55,519 nt of DNA from Polaromonas sp. GTDB taxonomy: Bacteria; Pseudomonadota; Gammaproteobacteria; Burkholderiales; Burkholderiaceae_C. The stretch spans positions 1 to 55,519 of the forward strand of contig PNML01000009.1 in the NCBI GenBank assembly GCA_013823635.1, given 5' to 3'. Both the position numbers and the translations under genes were made by a program. How positions within the stretch are numbered: the stretch's first letter is position 1; the number at the start of each line of letters is the position of its first letter. The notes under the pieces are model-generated. The model was not told the DNA's origin. It searched no databases and saw only the letters and a program-made list of their open reading frames with translations. Below, in pieces: positions 26,918-35,999 of the stretch.

Positions 26918-26946
26918 TGGACCATCGGCACAACACGCGCTAATAT
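26918..26946 (+). promoter_or_regulatory. Promoter of the AcrR-like gene
   Basis: TGGACC at 26918-26923, 17 bp spacing and TAATAT at 26941-26946 form a plausible sigma-70 promoter. Transcription would begin about 26953, inside the operator and only about 20 bases before the likely ATG at 26974, so the leader is very short. On the other strand TATATT (26947-26942) could serve the pump operon, with a weak CAAACA 18 bp upstream. Confidence 0.45.
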
Positions 26947-26969
26947 ACATACATTCTTGTACGTATGTT
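26946..26969. promoter_or_regulatory. AcrR/TtgR-type operator
   Basis: A 24-bp near-palindrome with arms TACATACATT and GTACGTATGT around the centre at 26957/26958. From memory the E. coli AcrR operator has arms TACATACATT and GAATGTATGT, so the left arm is identical and the right arm differs at a few bases. It lies between the divergent pump and repressor genes and covers the predicted repressor transcription start, so binding should repress both. Confidence 0.75.
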
Positions 26970-26973
26970 TGAC

Positions 26974-27600
26974 ATGGCCCGAAAAACCAAAGCCGACGCT
27001 GAATTGACCCGCCAACAACTGCTGGATGCCGCAGAAGTGTTGTTCCTGGCGCGCGGAGTCTCGCGCACCTCGCTGCAAGACATTGCCACGGCCGCAGGCA
27101 CCACGCGGGGCGCTGTGTACTGGCATTTCCGTGACAAGGCCGACCTGTTCAACGCCATGATGGAACGCGTGGTCCTGCCACTGGAACAGGCGCTGGAAAT
27201 GGTCACCACCACCCCTGACCAGATGCGGGCGTCACCCGTTGAGCGCTTGCTTGACACGTTCCAGGCCGCCCTGCACGCCACCGTGAATGACCCGCAAATG
27301 CGCAGGGTGTTCACGATCGCAACCCACAAGGTGGAATACGTGGCCGAGTTGCAGGCCGTGGCCGACCGGCGCTTGCAGGCCATGGAGGGCGTGGTGGGTT
27401 GCATCGAAAAGGCCTTCGAGCAAACCCTGGCTGCTTCAGGCAAACGCCTGCCCATGCCCACGCTGGTGGCCGCCATGGGGCTGCACATGCTGATTGACGG
27501 CCTGTTCAACCACTGGTTGCTGGCTCCCGAGTCGTTCGACCTGGAAGCGGTGGGCCGCGAAACCCTGCGCAACTACGTGCGCGGCCTGGGCCTGACATGA
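26974..27600 (+). CDS. acrR: TetR-family efflux repressor, AcrR/TtgR-like
   Basis: A 208-residue local repressor. The N-terminus MARKTKADAELTRQQLLDAA and the helix-turn-helix stretch TSLQDIATAAGTTRGAVYWHF (about residues 33-52) closely follow E. coli AcrR, which also starts MARKTK; this decides the start at 26974 over the in-frame ATG at 26965. The C-terminal ligand-binding domain (about 60-205) is of AcrR type. It is divergent from the AcrAB-OprM-like operon, with an AcrR-type operator between. It would be released by pump substrates. No Shine-Dalgarno is visible, and the start sits right beside the operator. Its stop codon abuts the phaB terminator on the other strand. Confidence 0.92.
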   Translation: MARKTKADAELTRQQLLDAAEVLFLARGVSRTSLQDIATAAGTTRGAVYWHFRDKADLFNAMMERVVLPLEQALEMVTTTPDQMRASPVERLLDTFQAALHATVNDPQMRRVFTIATHKVEYVAELQAVADRRLQAMEGVVGCIEKAFEQTLAASGKRLPMPTLVAAMGLHMLIDGLFNHWLLAPESFDLEAVGRETLRNYVRGLGLT

Positions 27601-27638
27601 AAAAACCCGCTGGCAGGCGGGGTGCCTGGCAGCGGGTT
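27600..27638 (-). terminator. Rho-independent terminator of the phb operon
   Basis: On the minus strand AACCCGCTG and CAGGC pair with GCCTG and CAGCGGGTT (27638-27604), with one G-G mismatch and a five-base loop, followed by a run of six T at 27605-27600. It lies 56 bases past phaB. The T run uses the last base of the AcrR-like stop codon, so the two convergent genes end back to back. Confidence 0.88.
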
Positions 27639-27693
27639 CGGGTCCAAGCCAGGCCGGCCGGCCCACAGTGGGGTGGCCAGGGGCCAGACAGCG

Positions 27694-28431
27694 TCAGCTC
27701 ATGTGCAGGCCGCCGTTGACGGCGAACTCGGCGCCCGTGGCGTAGCCACCTTCGTCCGATGCCAGCCAGGCGATGATGGAGGCGATTTCGCTGGGCTCAC
27801 CCAGGCGCTTCACCGGCACGGTGTTGACGATTTTCTCCAGCACGTCGGGGCGGATGGCCTTGACCATGTCGGTGCCCACGTAGCCGGGGCTGACGGTGTT
27901 CACCGTCACGCCCTTGGTGGCCAGTTCCTGGGCCAGGGCCATGGAGAACCCGTGCATACCGGCCTTGGCGGCCGAGTAGTTGGTCTGACCGGCCTGGCCT
28001 TTGGCGCCGTTGACCGACGAAATGTTGATGATGCGGCCAAAACCTTTTTCGACCATGTCGGCAACGACCTGCTTGGTCACGTTGAACATGGACGTGAGGT
28101 TGGTGCTGATCACCGCATCCCAGTCTTCCTTGGACATTTTCAGGAACATGCGGTCGCGGGTGATGCCGGCGTTGTTCACCAGCACGTCGATGGAACCGTG
28201 CTCTGCCTTGGTCTTGGCAAAGGCCTCGACGGTGGAGTCCCAGTCACCCACGTTGCCCATGGAGGCGTAGAACGTGAATCCCAGGGCCTTTTGTTCGTCC
28301 AGCCACTTTTGCGCATCGCGCGTGGGGCCACAGCCGGCAATGACTTTGAAACCGTCCTTGTGCAGGCGTTGGCAAATTGCCGTGCCAATGCCACCCATGC
28401 CACCCGTGACATACGCTACTTTTTGAGTCAT
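27694..28431 (-). CDS. phaB: Acetoacetyl-CoA reductase
   Basis: NADPH-dependent reductase making (R)-3-hydroxybutyryl-CoA, the polyhydroxybutyrate monomer, in the cytoplasm. It is a 245-residue short-chain dehydrogenase: nucleotide-binding motif TGGMGGIG at 9-16, NNAG at 86-89, catalytic Ser138 or Ser139 with Tyr152 and Lys156 (YSAAK). GFKVIAGCGPTRDAQKWLDEQ and the C-terminal GAEFAVNGGLHMS are characteristic of PhaB rather than FabG. Ribosome site GAGGAAAC precedes the ATG. Third gene of phaC-phaA-phaB, but a 144-bp gap with its own promoter suggests partly independent expression. Followed by a strong terminator. Confidence 0.96.
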   Translation of the reverse strand: MTQKVAYVTGGMGGIGTAICQRLHKDGFKVIAGCGPTRDAQKWLDEQKALGFTFYASMGNVGDWDSTVEAFAKTKAEHGSIDVLVNNAGITRDRMFLKMSKEDWDAVISTNLTSMFNVTKQVVADMVEKGFGRIINISSVNGAKGQAGQTNYSAAKAGMHGFSMALAQELATKGVTVNTVSPGYVGTDMVKAIRPDVLEKIVNTVPVKRLGEPSEIASIIAWLASDEGGYATGAEFAVNGGLHMS

Positions 28432-28490
28432 GTTGTTTCCTCGTCTCTTACTGCTGGTTGAACCGGTGGACAGATCGTCCCCGGCATGAA

Positions 28491-28520
28491 AATATAGAGC
28501 TGAACATTCAATCAGATCAA
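28491..28520 (-). promoter_or_regulatory. Probable internal promoter for phaB
   Basis: On the minus strand TTGATC (28520-28515), 18 bp spacing and TATATT (28496-28491) resemble a sigma-70 promoter, 60 bases before the phaB ATG. The surrounding phaA-phaB gap is AT-rich, and just upstream is a weak inverted repeat (CCC + T-run against A-run + GGG, around 28530-28553). Confidence 0.5.
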
Positions 28521-28575
28521 GCGTGAAAACCCTTTTTTACTAAAAAAAATGGGCTCACCTGAACAGAAAGTTGTC

Positions 28576-29754
<1,179 letters not shown>

Positions 29755-29794
29755 GTGTGTCTCCTGGGTCTGTGTGGTTTCGGATGAGAAGAAC

Positions 29795-29814
29795 GCCCGC
29801 CACCCAAGGCGGGC
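29795..29814 (-). terminator. Hairpin between phaC and phaA
   Basis: GCCCGCC and GGCGGGC pair perfectly around a six-base loop, nine bases after the phaC stop, and on the minus strand the stem is followed by GTTCTTCTC. This is T-rich but not a clean T run. It may act as a partial terminator or as a 3'-end stabiliser, giving more phaC than phaA message. The stem is certain; the role is inferred. Confidence 0.5.
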
Positions 29815-29823
29815 CGATGGGTG

Positions 29824-31626
29824 TCAGGCCTTGGCCTGGACGTAGCGACCGGGCGCAGCCTCGATCACCTTGTATTTGCGGCTGCCATAGGACTTGGGTG
29901 CCGCCACCTGCTTGCCCGCTTGGGACTGCAGCCAGTCGGACCAGTCTGTCCACCAGCTGCCCTTGAATTCCTGGGCACTGGCGATCCAGTCGTTCACGTC
30001 GGCGGGAAACTGGTTGGCCGGGCCAATCCAGTGGCTGCGTTTGCCTTTGCTGGCGGGGTTGATCACACCGGCGATGTGGCCGGATGCACCCATGACAAAA
30101 CGCTTGCGCCCCGGCAAGTGCTGTGTGGAGGCATATGAACCACCGATGGGCACAATGTGGTCTTCGCGTGAACCATAGATGTACACCGGAATGTCCACCT
30201 GCCCCAGGTCGATGGACTCGCCACACACGGTGGCCACACCGGGTTTGACCAAGTTGTTCTCGAGGTAGGTGTTGCGCAGGTACCAGGCGTAGTAGTGACC
30301 GGGCAGGTTGGTGCTGTCGCTGTTCCAGTACAACAGGTCAAATGGCGGCGGGGTTTCACCCTTGAGGTAATTGCCGACCACGTAGTTCCAGACCAGGTCG
30401 TTGGGGCGCAGGAAGCTGAAGGTGGTGGCCAGGTCGCGTCCGGGCATGAGGCCGCCCTTGGCAAACTGCATTTCGCGGAATTTGACGAAGTTTTCGTCAA
30501 TGAACACATCGAGGATGCCGGTGTCGGTGAAGTCCAGAAGCGTGGTGAGGAAGGTGGCGCTGTGAACGGGCTTCTCACCACGCGCCGCCAGCACAGCCAA
30601 GCCAGTGGCCAGCATGGTGCCACCCACGCAGAAACCCAGGGCATTGATGGTGTCGGCCTTGGTGATGTCCTGGGTCACGCTGATGGATTTCAGGATGGCG
30701 TCCTCGATGTAGTCGTCCCAGGTTTTCTGGGCCAGTTCGTCGTTCGGGTTGCGCCAGCTGACCACGAAGGTGCGGTGCCCCTGCTCCACCGCGTAGCGGA
30801 TGAGCGAGTTCTCGGGCTGCAGGTCCAGGATGTAGAACTTGTTGATGCAAGGCGGCACCAGCAGGAAGGGGCGCTCGAACACCTTGGCCGTCAAAGGTTT
30901 GTATTCGATCAACTGGAACAGCTCGTTCTCGAACACCACGGCACCTTCGGTGGTGGCCACGTTTTTGCCCACCTCGAACACGCTTTCGTCCGTCATGGAC
31001 ACGTGTCCCTGCTTCATGTCGTGCAGCAGGTTTTGCACGCCTTTGGCAATGCTCTCCCCTTTGGTTTCGATGGCTTTTTTCTGGGCTTCGGCATTGAAGG
31101 CCAGGAAGTTGCTGGGGGCGCTGGCGTCAATCCATTGCTGCACCGAAAAACGCACCCTGGCCCGGGTTTTGGCGTCGCCATCGACGGCCTCGGCCAGCGC
31201 CATCAGGGTTTTCGCGTTGATGAGGTAAAGCGCCGCTGAAAACGCCGACACGGGGTTGCCCGTCCAGGCGTCCGACGCAAAACGGCGGTCCGCCAGGGGT
31301 TTGGCCTGCAGGCCCTGGTTCCAGAGGCTGGACACTTCCTGGATGTACTGCTTCTGGATGTCGACGGCCTTGGCCGCGTCCAGTTTGACAGGGAGTCCAT
31401 TGGCCCCCGACAACACGCTGGTCAACTGCCCAAAGTCAGGGGCCATGCCTGACACGGAGGGCATCTGACCCAGCGGCATGCCAAACGCCGTCATGGCCGC
31501 GAAGGGATTGGCCGCTGGCGCACCGGTGCTGGAGCCACCCGCCGCCGACAGTGCCTGGGTCCAGCTGTCCAACATGGTTTTCTGGAACTGCTGGGCGGTT
31601 TCCATCCACTTGGGGTCAAAATTCAT
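29824..31626 (-). CDS. phaC: Class I polyhydroxyalkanoate synthase
   Basis: Polymerises (R)-3-hydroxybutyryl-CoA into PHB at the granule surface. The 600 residues include an N-terminal region (PhaC_N, about 100-270) and an alpha/beta-hydrolase core with the lipase-like box GFCVGG, whose Cys near residue 330 is the nucleophile. The Asp of YGSREDHIVP and the His of GASGHIAGVINP complete the triad. The length and single-subunit form indicate class I. ATG 31626 has CAGGAG upstream; the frame stays open farther but without family sequence. First gene of phaC-phaA-phaB. No phaR or phasin gene is visible in this window. Confidence 0.97.
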   Translation of the reverse strand: MNFDPKWMETAQQFQKTMLDSWTQALSAAGGSSTGAPAANPFAAMTAFGMPLGQMPSVSGMAPDFGQLTSVLSGANGLPVKLDAAKAVDIQKQYIQEVSSLWNQGLQAKPLADRRFASDAWTGNPVSAFSAALYLINAKTLMALAEAVDGDAKTRARVRFSVQQWIDASAPSNFLAFNAEAQKKAIETKGESIAKGVQNLLHDMKQGHVSMTDESVFEVGKNVATTEGAVVFENELFQLIEYKPLTAKVFERPFLLVPPCINKFYILDLQPENSLIRYAVEQGHRTFVVSWRNPNDELAQKTWDDYIEDAILKSISVTQDITKADTINALGFCVGGTMLATGLAVLAARGEKPVHSATFLTTLLDFTDTGILDVFIDENFVKFREMQFAKGGLMPGRDLATTFSFLRPNDLVWNYVVGNYLKGETPPPFDLLYWNSDSTNLPGHYYAWYLRNTYLENNLVKPGVATVCGESIDLGQVDIPVYIYGSREDHIVPIGGSYASTQHLPGRKRFVMGASGHIAGVINPASKGKRSHWIGPANQFPADVNDWIASAQEFKGSWWTDWSDWLQSQAGKQVAAPKSYGSRKYKVIEAAPGRYVQAKA

Positions 31627-31665
31627 GGTTGTCTCCTGAAGTGCGGGATTCAATCTGGGCAAGCA

Positions 31666-31684
31666 ATGTTGCTTGTGGCAACAT
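31666..31684. promoter_or_regulatory. Inverted repeat upstream of phaC
   Basis: ATGTTGC (31666-31672) and GCAACAT (31678-31684) form a perfect seven-base dyad with a five-base spacer, 40 bases before the phaC ATG. It could be an operator (PhaR-type regulators prefer TGC/GCA-containing sites, as I recall) or a leader hairpin. No strong promoter boxes were identified around it. Confidence 0.4.
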
Positions 31685-31745
31685 AACAGTGTGTTGGATG
31701 CTTCTTCCAGAACACTGACATCACACCAATGAACAAGGAAAAAGC

Positions 31746-32084
31746 GTGGACCTGGTCGCAATTGCTTGGTTGTATGTCGCGTTGATGATGGCGGTGGCCG
31801 AGGCCACGCACCCTGCAGGAACCCTCCTGGGCGCTATCGTAACTTTTTTGTTTTACGGGTTGTTACCTACGGCCTTGGTCATGTACATCATGGGCACACC
31901 CTTGCGGCGCAAAGCCCGTCTGGCCCAGGAAGCGCAGGCACTGAAGCCCGCCCCAACACCTCCCGCAGACACCGAGGCGGCGCCCCTCGACCACAGCGAC
32001 ACGGGATCACCGCTGCCCGTCCAGCCAGATGCAAGCGGCCATGCGACCGGTGCTGCCCAGGCGCGCAGCGTCCCGCCGGTGTGA
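31746..32084 (+). CDS. Small membrane protein of unknown function
   Basis: A 112-residue protein starting at GTG, with AAGGAA just upstream. Two hydrophobic segments (about residues 3-18 and 25-47) are followed by a basic stretch (PLRRKARLAQEA) and a Pro- and Ala-rich soluble tail, suggesting a two-helix inner-membrane protein with a cytoplasmic C-terminus. I do not recognise a named family, though similar short proteins occur in related genomes as I recall. It is divergent from phaC. The last 78 bases overlap the 3' end of pgeF on the other strand, so the tail's composition may partly reflect that constraint. Confidence 0.65.
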   Translation: MDLVAIAWLYVALMMAVAEATHPAGTLLGAIVTFLFYGLLPTALVMYIMGTPLRRKARLAQEAQALKPAPTPPADTEAAPLDHSDTGSPLPVQPDASGHATGAAQARSVPPV

Positions 32085-32888
32085 AAACCACCGGTCGGCT
32101 TGTCCGACGGTGCACCAGTCGGCACTGCCGTCATTGCCCCACACCTTGCCCACACCCAACCGGGCCAGGCGCAAGCGGGCCAGTTGGGGCAAATGGGCCA
32201 GAAACTTGCCCGGCACGCCGGTGAGGGGCACGAAGCAGGCATCCACCTCAGCCCTCGGCAGATCGGTGGCCAGGAAAGCGGCCCTGACGGCATCGCCCAC
32301 CTCAAACGCCGTCGGGCCGATGCACGGCCCCAGCCAAGCTTGACACCCGGCAGCCCAATTTCGCCAACGTACATCATCTTTTTCAATAGCACTCTTATGA
32401 TTACCGTAAAGCGATAGAGCACAAAAAGATTCAAAACTATTCTCCAACACCCCTTGCCCATGGGGCTGCCCCTCGCCGGCTAGGCCACGCCAGCCCGCAT
32501 GGACCGCCGCCACGGTGCGACCGGCCCCGTCCACCAGCAACACCGGCAGGCAGTCGGCCACCATCACGGCACAAGCCAGCCCAGGCGTTTGGGTGAAGCA
32601 GGCATCGGCCACGGTGCCATCCGGCGTGTGGGGCTGCAGGTGAACAGCCTCCACCCCGTGCACCTGTTGAAGGAACAGAGGGCGTGCGCCCAAGGCATGC
32701 GCCAAGCGCTGCCGGTTGGTGCGCACGTGCAAGGGGTCGTCGTGAACGTGGTCCCCCAGGTTGCAGCTGTCAAAGGGTGACAGGGACACACCCCCGTGGC
32801 GTCCGGTCATGGCGGCACGGACACCGGGTGGTGCATCCCACTCCACCGGCCACAGCGGGACTGACCCGCCGACCTCAGGCCTCGGCAT
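32007..32888 (-). CDS. pgeF: Purine nucleoside phosphorylase, YfiH/LACC1 (PgeF) family
   Basis: Family of zinc-containing proteins once called polyphenol oxidases (laccase-like), now known to act on purine nucleosides and to help peptidoglycan editing. The 293 residues include HGVEAVHL, ADCLPVLLVD, VAAVHAGWRGLA, AWLGPCIGPTAFEVG and the end GRMAACIWL, so the metal-site His and Cys residues are present. Between GVLEN and AWLGP there is a stretch of about 30 residues, including ALSLYGNHKSAIEKD, that is longer than I expect for the family; the dispersed repeat at 32384-32432 supplies it. The frame is intact. Start 32888 overlaps the maiA end by 14 bases. The 3' end overlaps the small membrane gene. 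Confidence 0.9.
   Translation of the reverse strand: MPRPEVGGSVPLWPVEWDAPPGVRAAMTGRHGGVSLSPFDSCNLGDHVHDDPLHVRTNRQRLAHALGARPLFLQQVHGVEAVHLQPHTPDGTVADACFTQTPGLACAVMVADCLPVLLVDGAGRTVAAVHAGWRGLAGEGQPHGQGVLENSFESFCALSLYGNHKSAIEKDDVRWRNWAAGCQAWLGPCIGPTAFEVGDAVRAAFLATDLPRAEVDACFVPLTGVPGKFLAHLPQLARLRLARLGVGKVWGNDGSADWCTVGQADRWFSHRRDAARLGSTGRMAACIWLDGQR
32384..32432 (+). repeat. Dispersed quasi-palindromic repeat, copy inside pgeF
   Basis: Plus orientation, opposite to the gene. Blocks: CAATAGC at 32394-32400, AAAGCG at 32408-32413, TAGAGCACAAAA after it, matching the argG-leader copy in order and spacing. It is strongly AT-rich within a GC-rich gene. The minus-strand frame across the first block is GCT ATT. 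Confidence 0.65.
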
Positions 32889-33516
32889 CCGGGCAGGCCG
32901 AGGGCTGCGTCAGGCTGAAAGCATCCAGCGCCATGCAGGCATCCCACACGGCCTGCACCTTGCTCAGGCCATCGAGCGGCACCTGGAAACGTTGCGCATT
33001 GAAAAGCTGGGGCACCAGCAAGCAATCGGCCATGGTGGGAACGTCACCGTGGCAAAAGCGCCCCTGCGGACCACGCACCAGCTGTTGCTCGAACGACTCC
33101 AGACCCTGCCTGACCCAGTGGCTGTACCAGCGATTTTTGTGCGCTTCGTCCAGGCCCATGTCCTTGACCAGGTACTTCAACACCCGCAGGTTGTTGAGCG
33201 GGTGAATTTCGCAGGCCACCGATTGCGACAAGGCCCGCACACGGGCACGGCCCAGGGCATCGGCGGGCAACAGGGGTTTTTCGGGAAAGGCCTCGTCGAG
33301 GTACTCGATGATGGCCATGGACTGGGTCAGGCGGGCCCCCTCGTCCAGTTCCAGCATGGGCACCAACGGGTCGGTGACCAGCTCGCTGTAGGTGCTCTGC
33401 TGGTGCTCTCCTTTGGCCAGGTGCACGCCCACGTAGTCGTAGGGCAGTCCTTTGAGTGCCAGGGCGATGCGCACGCGGTACGAGGCAGATGAACGAAAGT
33501 AGTTGTAAAGCTTCAT
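32875..33516 (-). CDS. maiA: Maleylacetoacetate isomerase (zeta-class glutathione S-transferase)
   Basis: Glutathione-dependent cis-trans isomerase that converts maleylacetoacetate (or maleylpyruvate) to the fumaryl form in tyrosine or gentisate breakdown. The 213 residues have the zeta-class glutathione site SSASYRVRIALALKG at 9-23, an N-terminal thioredoxin fold to about residue 80, LTQSMAIIEYLDEAFP, and a helical C-terminal domain with CEIHPLNNLRVLKYL. It lies 14 bp after the Pat-like gene and overlaps pgeF. A fumarylacetoacetate-hydrolase-family gene is 3.3 kb away on the other strand. Which ring-cleavage pathway it serves is open. Confidence 0.92.
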   Translation of the reverse strand: MKLYNYFRSSASYRVRIALALKGLPYDYVGVHLAKGEHQQSTYSELVTDPLVPMLELDEGARLTQSMAIIEYLDEAFPEKPLLPADALGRARVRALSQSVACEIHPLNNLRVLKYLVKDMGLDEAHKNRWYSHWVRQGLESFEQQLVRGPQGRFCHGDVPTMADCLLVPQLFNAQRFQVPLDGLSKVQAVWDACMALDAFSLTQPSACPDAEA

Positions 33517-33530
33517 GGTGAAGAGGTGGG

Positions 33531-35996
33531 TCAGTGGGCGGAAGTGGCCCGAGCGCAGGTGGCGGACGGGGCGGTTTGCAACGGAAGCGACACACAGCGG
33601 ATGTCGTGCTCGTCGGGATCGCTGGACAAGGGGCCTTCCTCAAACCCCAAAGCCTGGGCCAGGCCCAACATGCCGACGTTCACGCGCAACACGGTGCCCA
33701 CCAAACGCTGGGTCCCGCGGCGGCGCAGGTGGTCGATCATTTTCAGCATCAGCATGCGCCCCAGGCCACCCCCTTTGAGGTCCGAACGGATCAAGAGTCC
33801 AAATTCTGCCGCATCGTTGTCGGGGTCCACCGTGGCACGCACCACCCCCACGGTTTCCGAGCCACCGTCGGGTGTTGGGCGCGTGGCGATGAAGGCCATT
33901 TCCCGGTTGTAGTCAATTTGCGTCAGCCTGGCCAGCTCGGTGTGCTCGATGTGGCGGCGGCTGTAAAACACCCGCATGCGGATGTCCTCGGGCGTCATCT
34001 GGCGCAAAAACGCCAGGTGTTGCGCCTCGTCTTCTGGACGAATGGGCCTGATGGTCAACGGCTGTCCATGCCACTCGGTGCGTTCCTCCAGGTGCTGCGG
34101 GTAGGGTTGGATGGCAAAGTGGTCTGCCCCGCCCGCACGGGTGGCGCTCACCCGCACCCTGGCCCCCAAGGCCGACACACCGTGGGCATCAGCGTGCAGG
34201 GCGTGGATGTCCAACGCCACCAACTCAGGCACATCCACCAACAACTGGGACACGGCCACCAGCGCCTCCGCCACCGCTTGCTGGCTCAGCGTGCCCGGGT
34301 CATCGTCCGTGGACAGGCTGCGCCCCACCTGGGAGCGGTTGACCAAAGCCAGGGCCAAGGGCATGTTCAGTGGGGGCAGCGCGACCGCCAGGTCAGCGGC
34401 CAGCGGTTGCGCCCAATCACCCTGGCCAAACACCAGCACGGGGCCAAACAACGGGTCCAGCGCCACGCCCAGCGTGGGGCCGTGGCCACATTGGCGGCGC
34501 TCTGGGGCGGTGGCCACCAGCACGCCCGCAGCGACCAGCAACGCCTGCGTTTCGGCTTCGGTGAGCCACTCTCGCCCGCTGTGGAGGGCGGGTGCCACGG
34601 TGCCGCGCAGCTGCGACACCTCCACCGCGCGGTGGCCGACACGCGAGGGCGGCGTTTGCAGAAGTTCGGCCTGGTTGCGGCGGTAGGTGCGCAACATGGC
34701 AAACGCCTGCACAGCTTGCTCAGGGGTGTCAAACGTCGGGACCGAGGCCGCGCGAAGGGCTTCGCGGGGGTGAGCAGCGTCCTGCGCACCCACGCAACAA
34801 CCCAGCAAACGCCGTGGGGTTTCGCGGACCACCGCCAACACCGCCTGTGCCAGGTCGGCACTGCGCGTGGCCGCCGTGGGCGCGTGCACCCACAGCACAG
34901 CCGTGTCCGGTGACGCCAACAGGGCTTGCAGGGCCTTCGCGGCCTCGTCGGCCGACACGCCATTGGGCATTCGCACGGGATTGGTCTGCGGACCCAGCCT
35001 CGGCCACATGGCTTGCACACCCCCGAAGGTGTCGGCATCCAGCGGTGCCAGCGGTACACCCTCGGCCAACGCCGCGTCAGCCGCCATCGCCCCCAACCCA
35101 CGGCCATTGGCCAGCACCACCAGGCGCTCGGCGGTCGACTGGCGAAACCGCGTGAGGATCTCGGCCGCCAGAAACAGGTCTTGCAACGTGTTCACCCTGA
35201 GCATGCCAGCCCGTGCAATGGCCGCATCAAACACCGCATCGGCAGGGACACCCTCGGACGTCCCCAAACCCACACCGGTGCGGCCTGACTTGACCACCAC
35301 CACCGGCTTGTTGCGGGCAGCGGCCCTTGCGGCGGACATGAACTTGCGCGCATCACCCACGCGCTCAACACACAGCAAAATGGCCTTGGTGGCCGGATCA
35401 CTGCCCAAAAAATCGAGCACATCACTCGCGTCCACATCCAGTTGCGCACCCAACGACACACACTTGGAAAAACCAATGTCCCGGGCTTGGGCCCAGTCCA
35501 ACATGGCCGCGACGACGGCACCGGATTGCGACACCAACGCCACATCCCCCTGCCCCACTTCCACTGTGGCCACCCCTGCATGCAGACCCACCGCCGGGTG
35601 CCAGAGACCGGCACTGCCCGGACCCAGTATGCGCAGGGTATGACGGCCCGCTGCCTCGAGCATCGCCTGCTGCTGCGACACGCTCATGTCGGGGGTCAAC
35701 ACCACCACCGCACGCGTGCCATGGGCACCCAACTCAGCCACCAAACCCGGCACCGTGCGCGCCGGCGTGCACACCACCGCCAGTTGCGGCACTTCGGGCA
35801 ATTGGCGCACCCGGCCATACACCCGTTCACCACCCAAGTCGTGGTGTCTGAGGTTGACGGCATACACCGCCCGAGAGCCACCACCTGCCCGCAAACTTTG
35901 CCACGCCAAGGCACCCAGACTGCCCGTGCGAGAAGACGCACCCACCACCACCACCGAGGCGGGTTCGAACAGTTGATCGAGGTTGCGAACTGTCAT
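33531..35996 (-). CDS. Pat-like protein lysine acetyltransferase (acyl-CoA synthetase-like domain fused to GNAT)
   Basis: Resembles Pat/YfiQ, which acetylates acyl-CoA synthetases. The 821 residues contain a CoA-binding NDP-forming acyl-CoA synthetase domain (VVVVGASSRTGSLGALA near residue 15), a succinyl-CoA-ligase-like domain (KPVVVVKSGRTGVG about 230), a short ATP-grasp-like region (about 470-560) and a C-terminal GNAT domain (about 645-800) with the acetyl-CoA loop KGGGLGRML and the Glu of AEFGLLIRSD expected in Pat. The phosphorylated His of active NDP-forming synthetases is missing around SGRTGVGLGTSEG, as in Pat. Between DUF502 (3 bp) and maiA (14 bp). Confidence 0.87.
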   Translation of the reverse strand: MTVRNLDQLFEPASVVVVGASSRTGSLGALAWQSLRAGGGSRAVYAVNLRHHDLGGERVYGRVRQLPEVPQLAVVCTPARTVPGLVAELGAHGTRAVVVLTPDMSVSQQQAMLEAAGRHTLRILGPGSAGLWHPAVGLHAGVATVEVGQGDVALVSQSGAVVAAMLDWAQARDIGFSKCVSLGAQLDVDASDVLDFLGSDPATKAILLCVERVGDARKFMSAARAAARNKPVVVVKSGRTGVGLGTSEGVPADAVFDAAIARAGMLRVNTLQDLFLAAEILTRFRQSTAERLVVLANGRGLGAMAADAALAEGVPLAPLDADTFGGVQAMWPRLGPQTNPVRMPNGVSADEAAKALQALLASPDTAVLWVHAPTAATRSADLAQAVLAVVRETPRRLLGCCVGAQDAAHPREALRAASVPTFDTPEQAVQAFAMLRTYRRNQAELLQTPPSRVGHRAVEVSQLRGTVAPALHSGREWLTEAETQALLVAAGVLVATAPERRQCGHGPTLGVALDPLFGPVLVFGQGDWAQPLAADLAVALPPLNMPLALALVNRSQVGRSLSTDDDPGTLSQQAVAEALVAVSQLLVDVPELVALDIHALHADAHGVSALGARVRVSATRAGGADHFAIQPYPQHLEERTEWHGQPLTIRPIRPEDEAQHLAFLRQMTPEDIRMRVFYSRRHIEHTELARLTQIDYNREMAFIATRPTPDGGSETVGVVRATVDPDNDAAEFGLLIRSDLKGGGLGRMLMLKMIDHLRRRGTQRLVGTVLRVNVGMLGLAQALGFEEGPLSSDPDEHDIRCVSLPLQTAPSATCARATSAH

Positions 35997-35999
35997 GGT

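Noticed and set aside
29824-31745. phaR or phasin gene next to phaC
   Set aside because: No frame around the operon resembles either; the divergent small protein has membrane helices unlike both.
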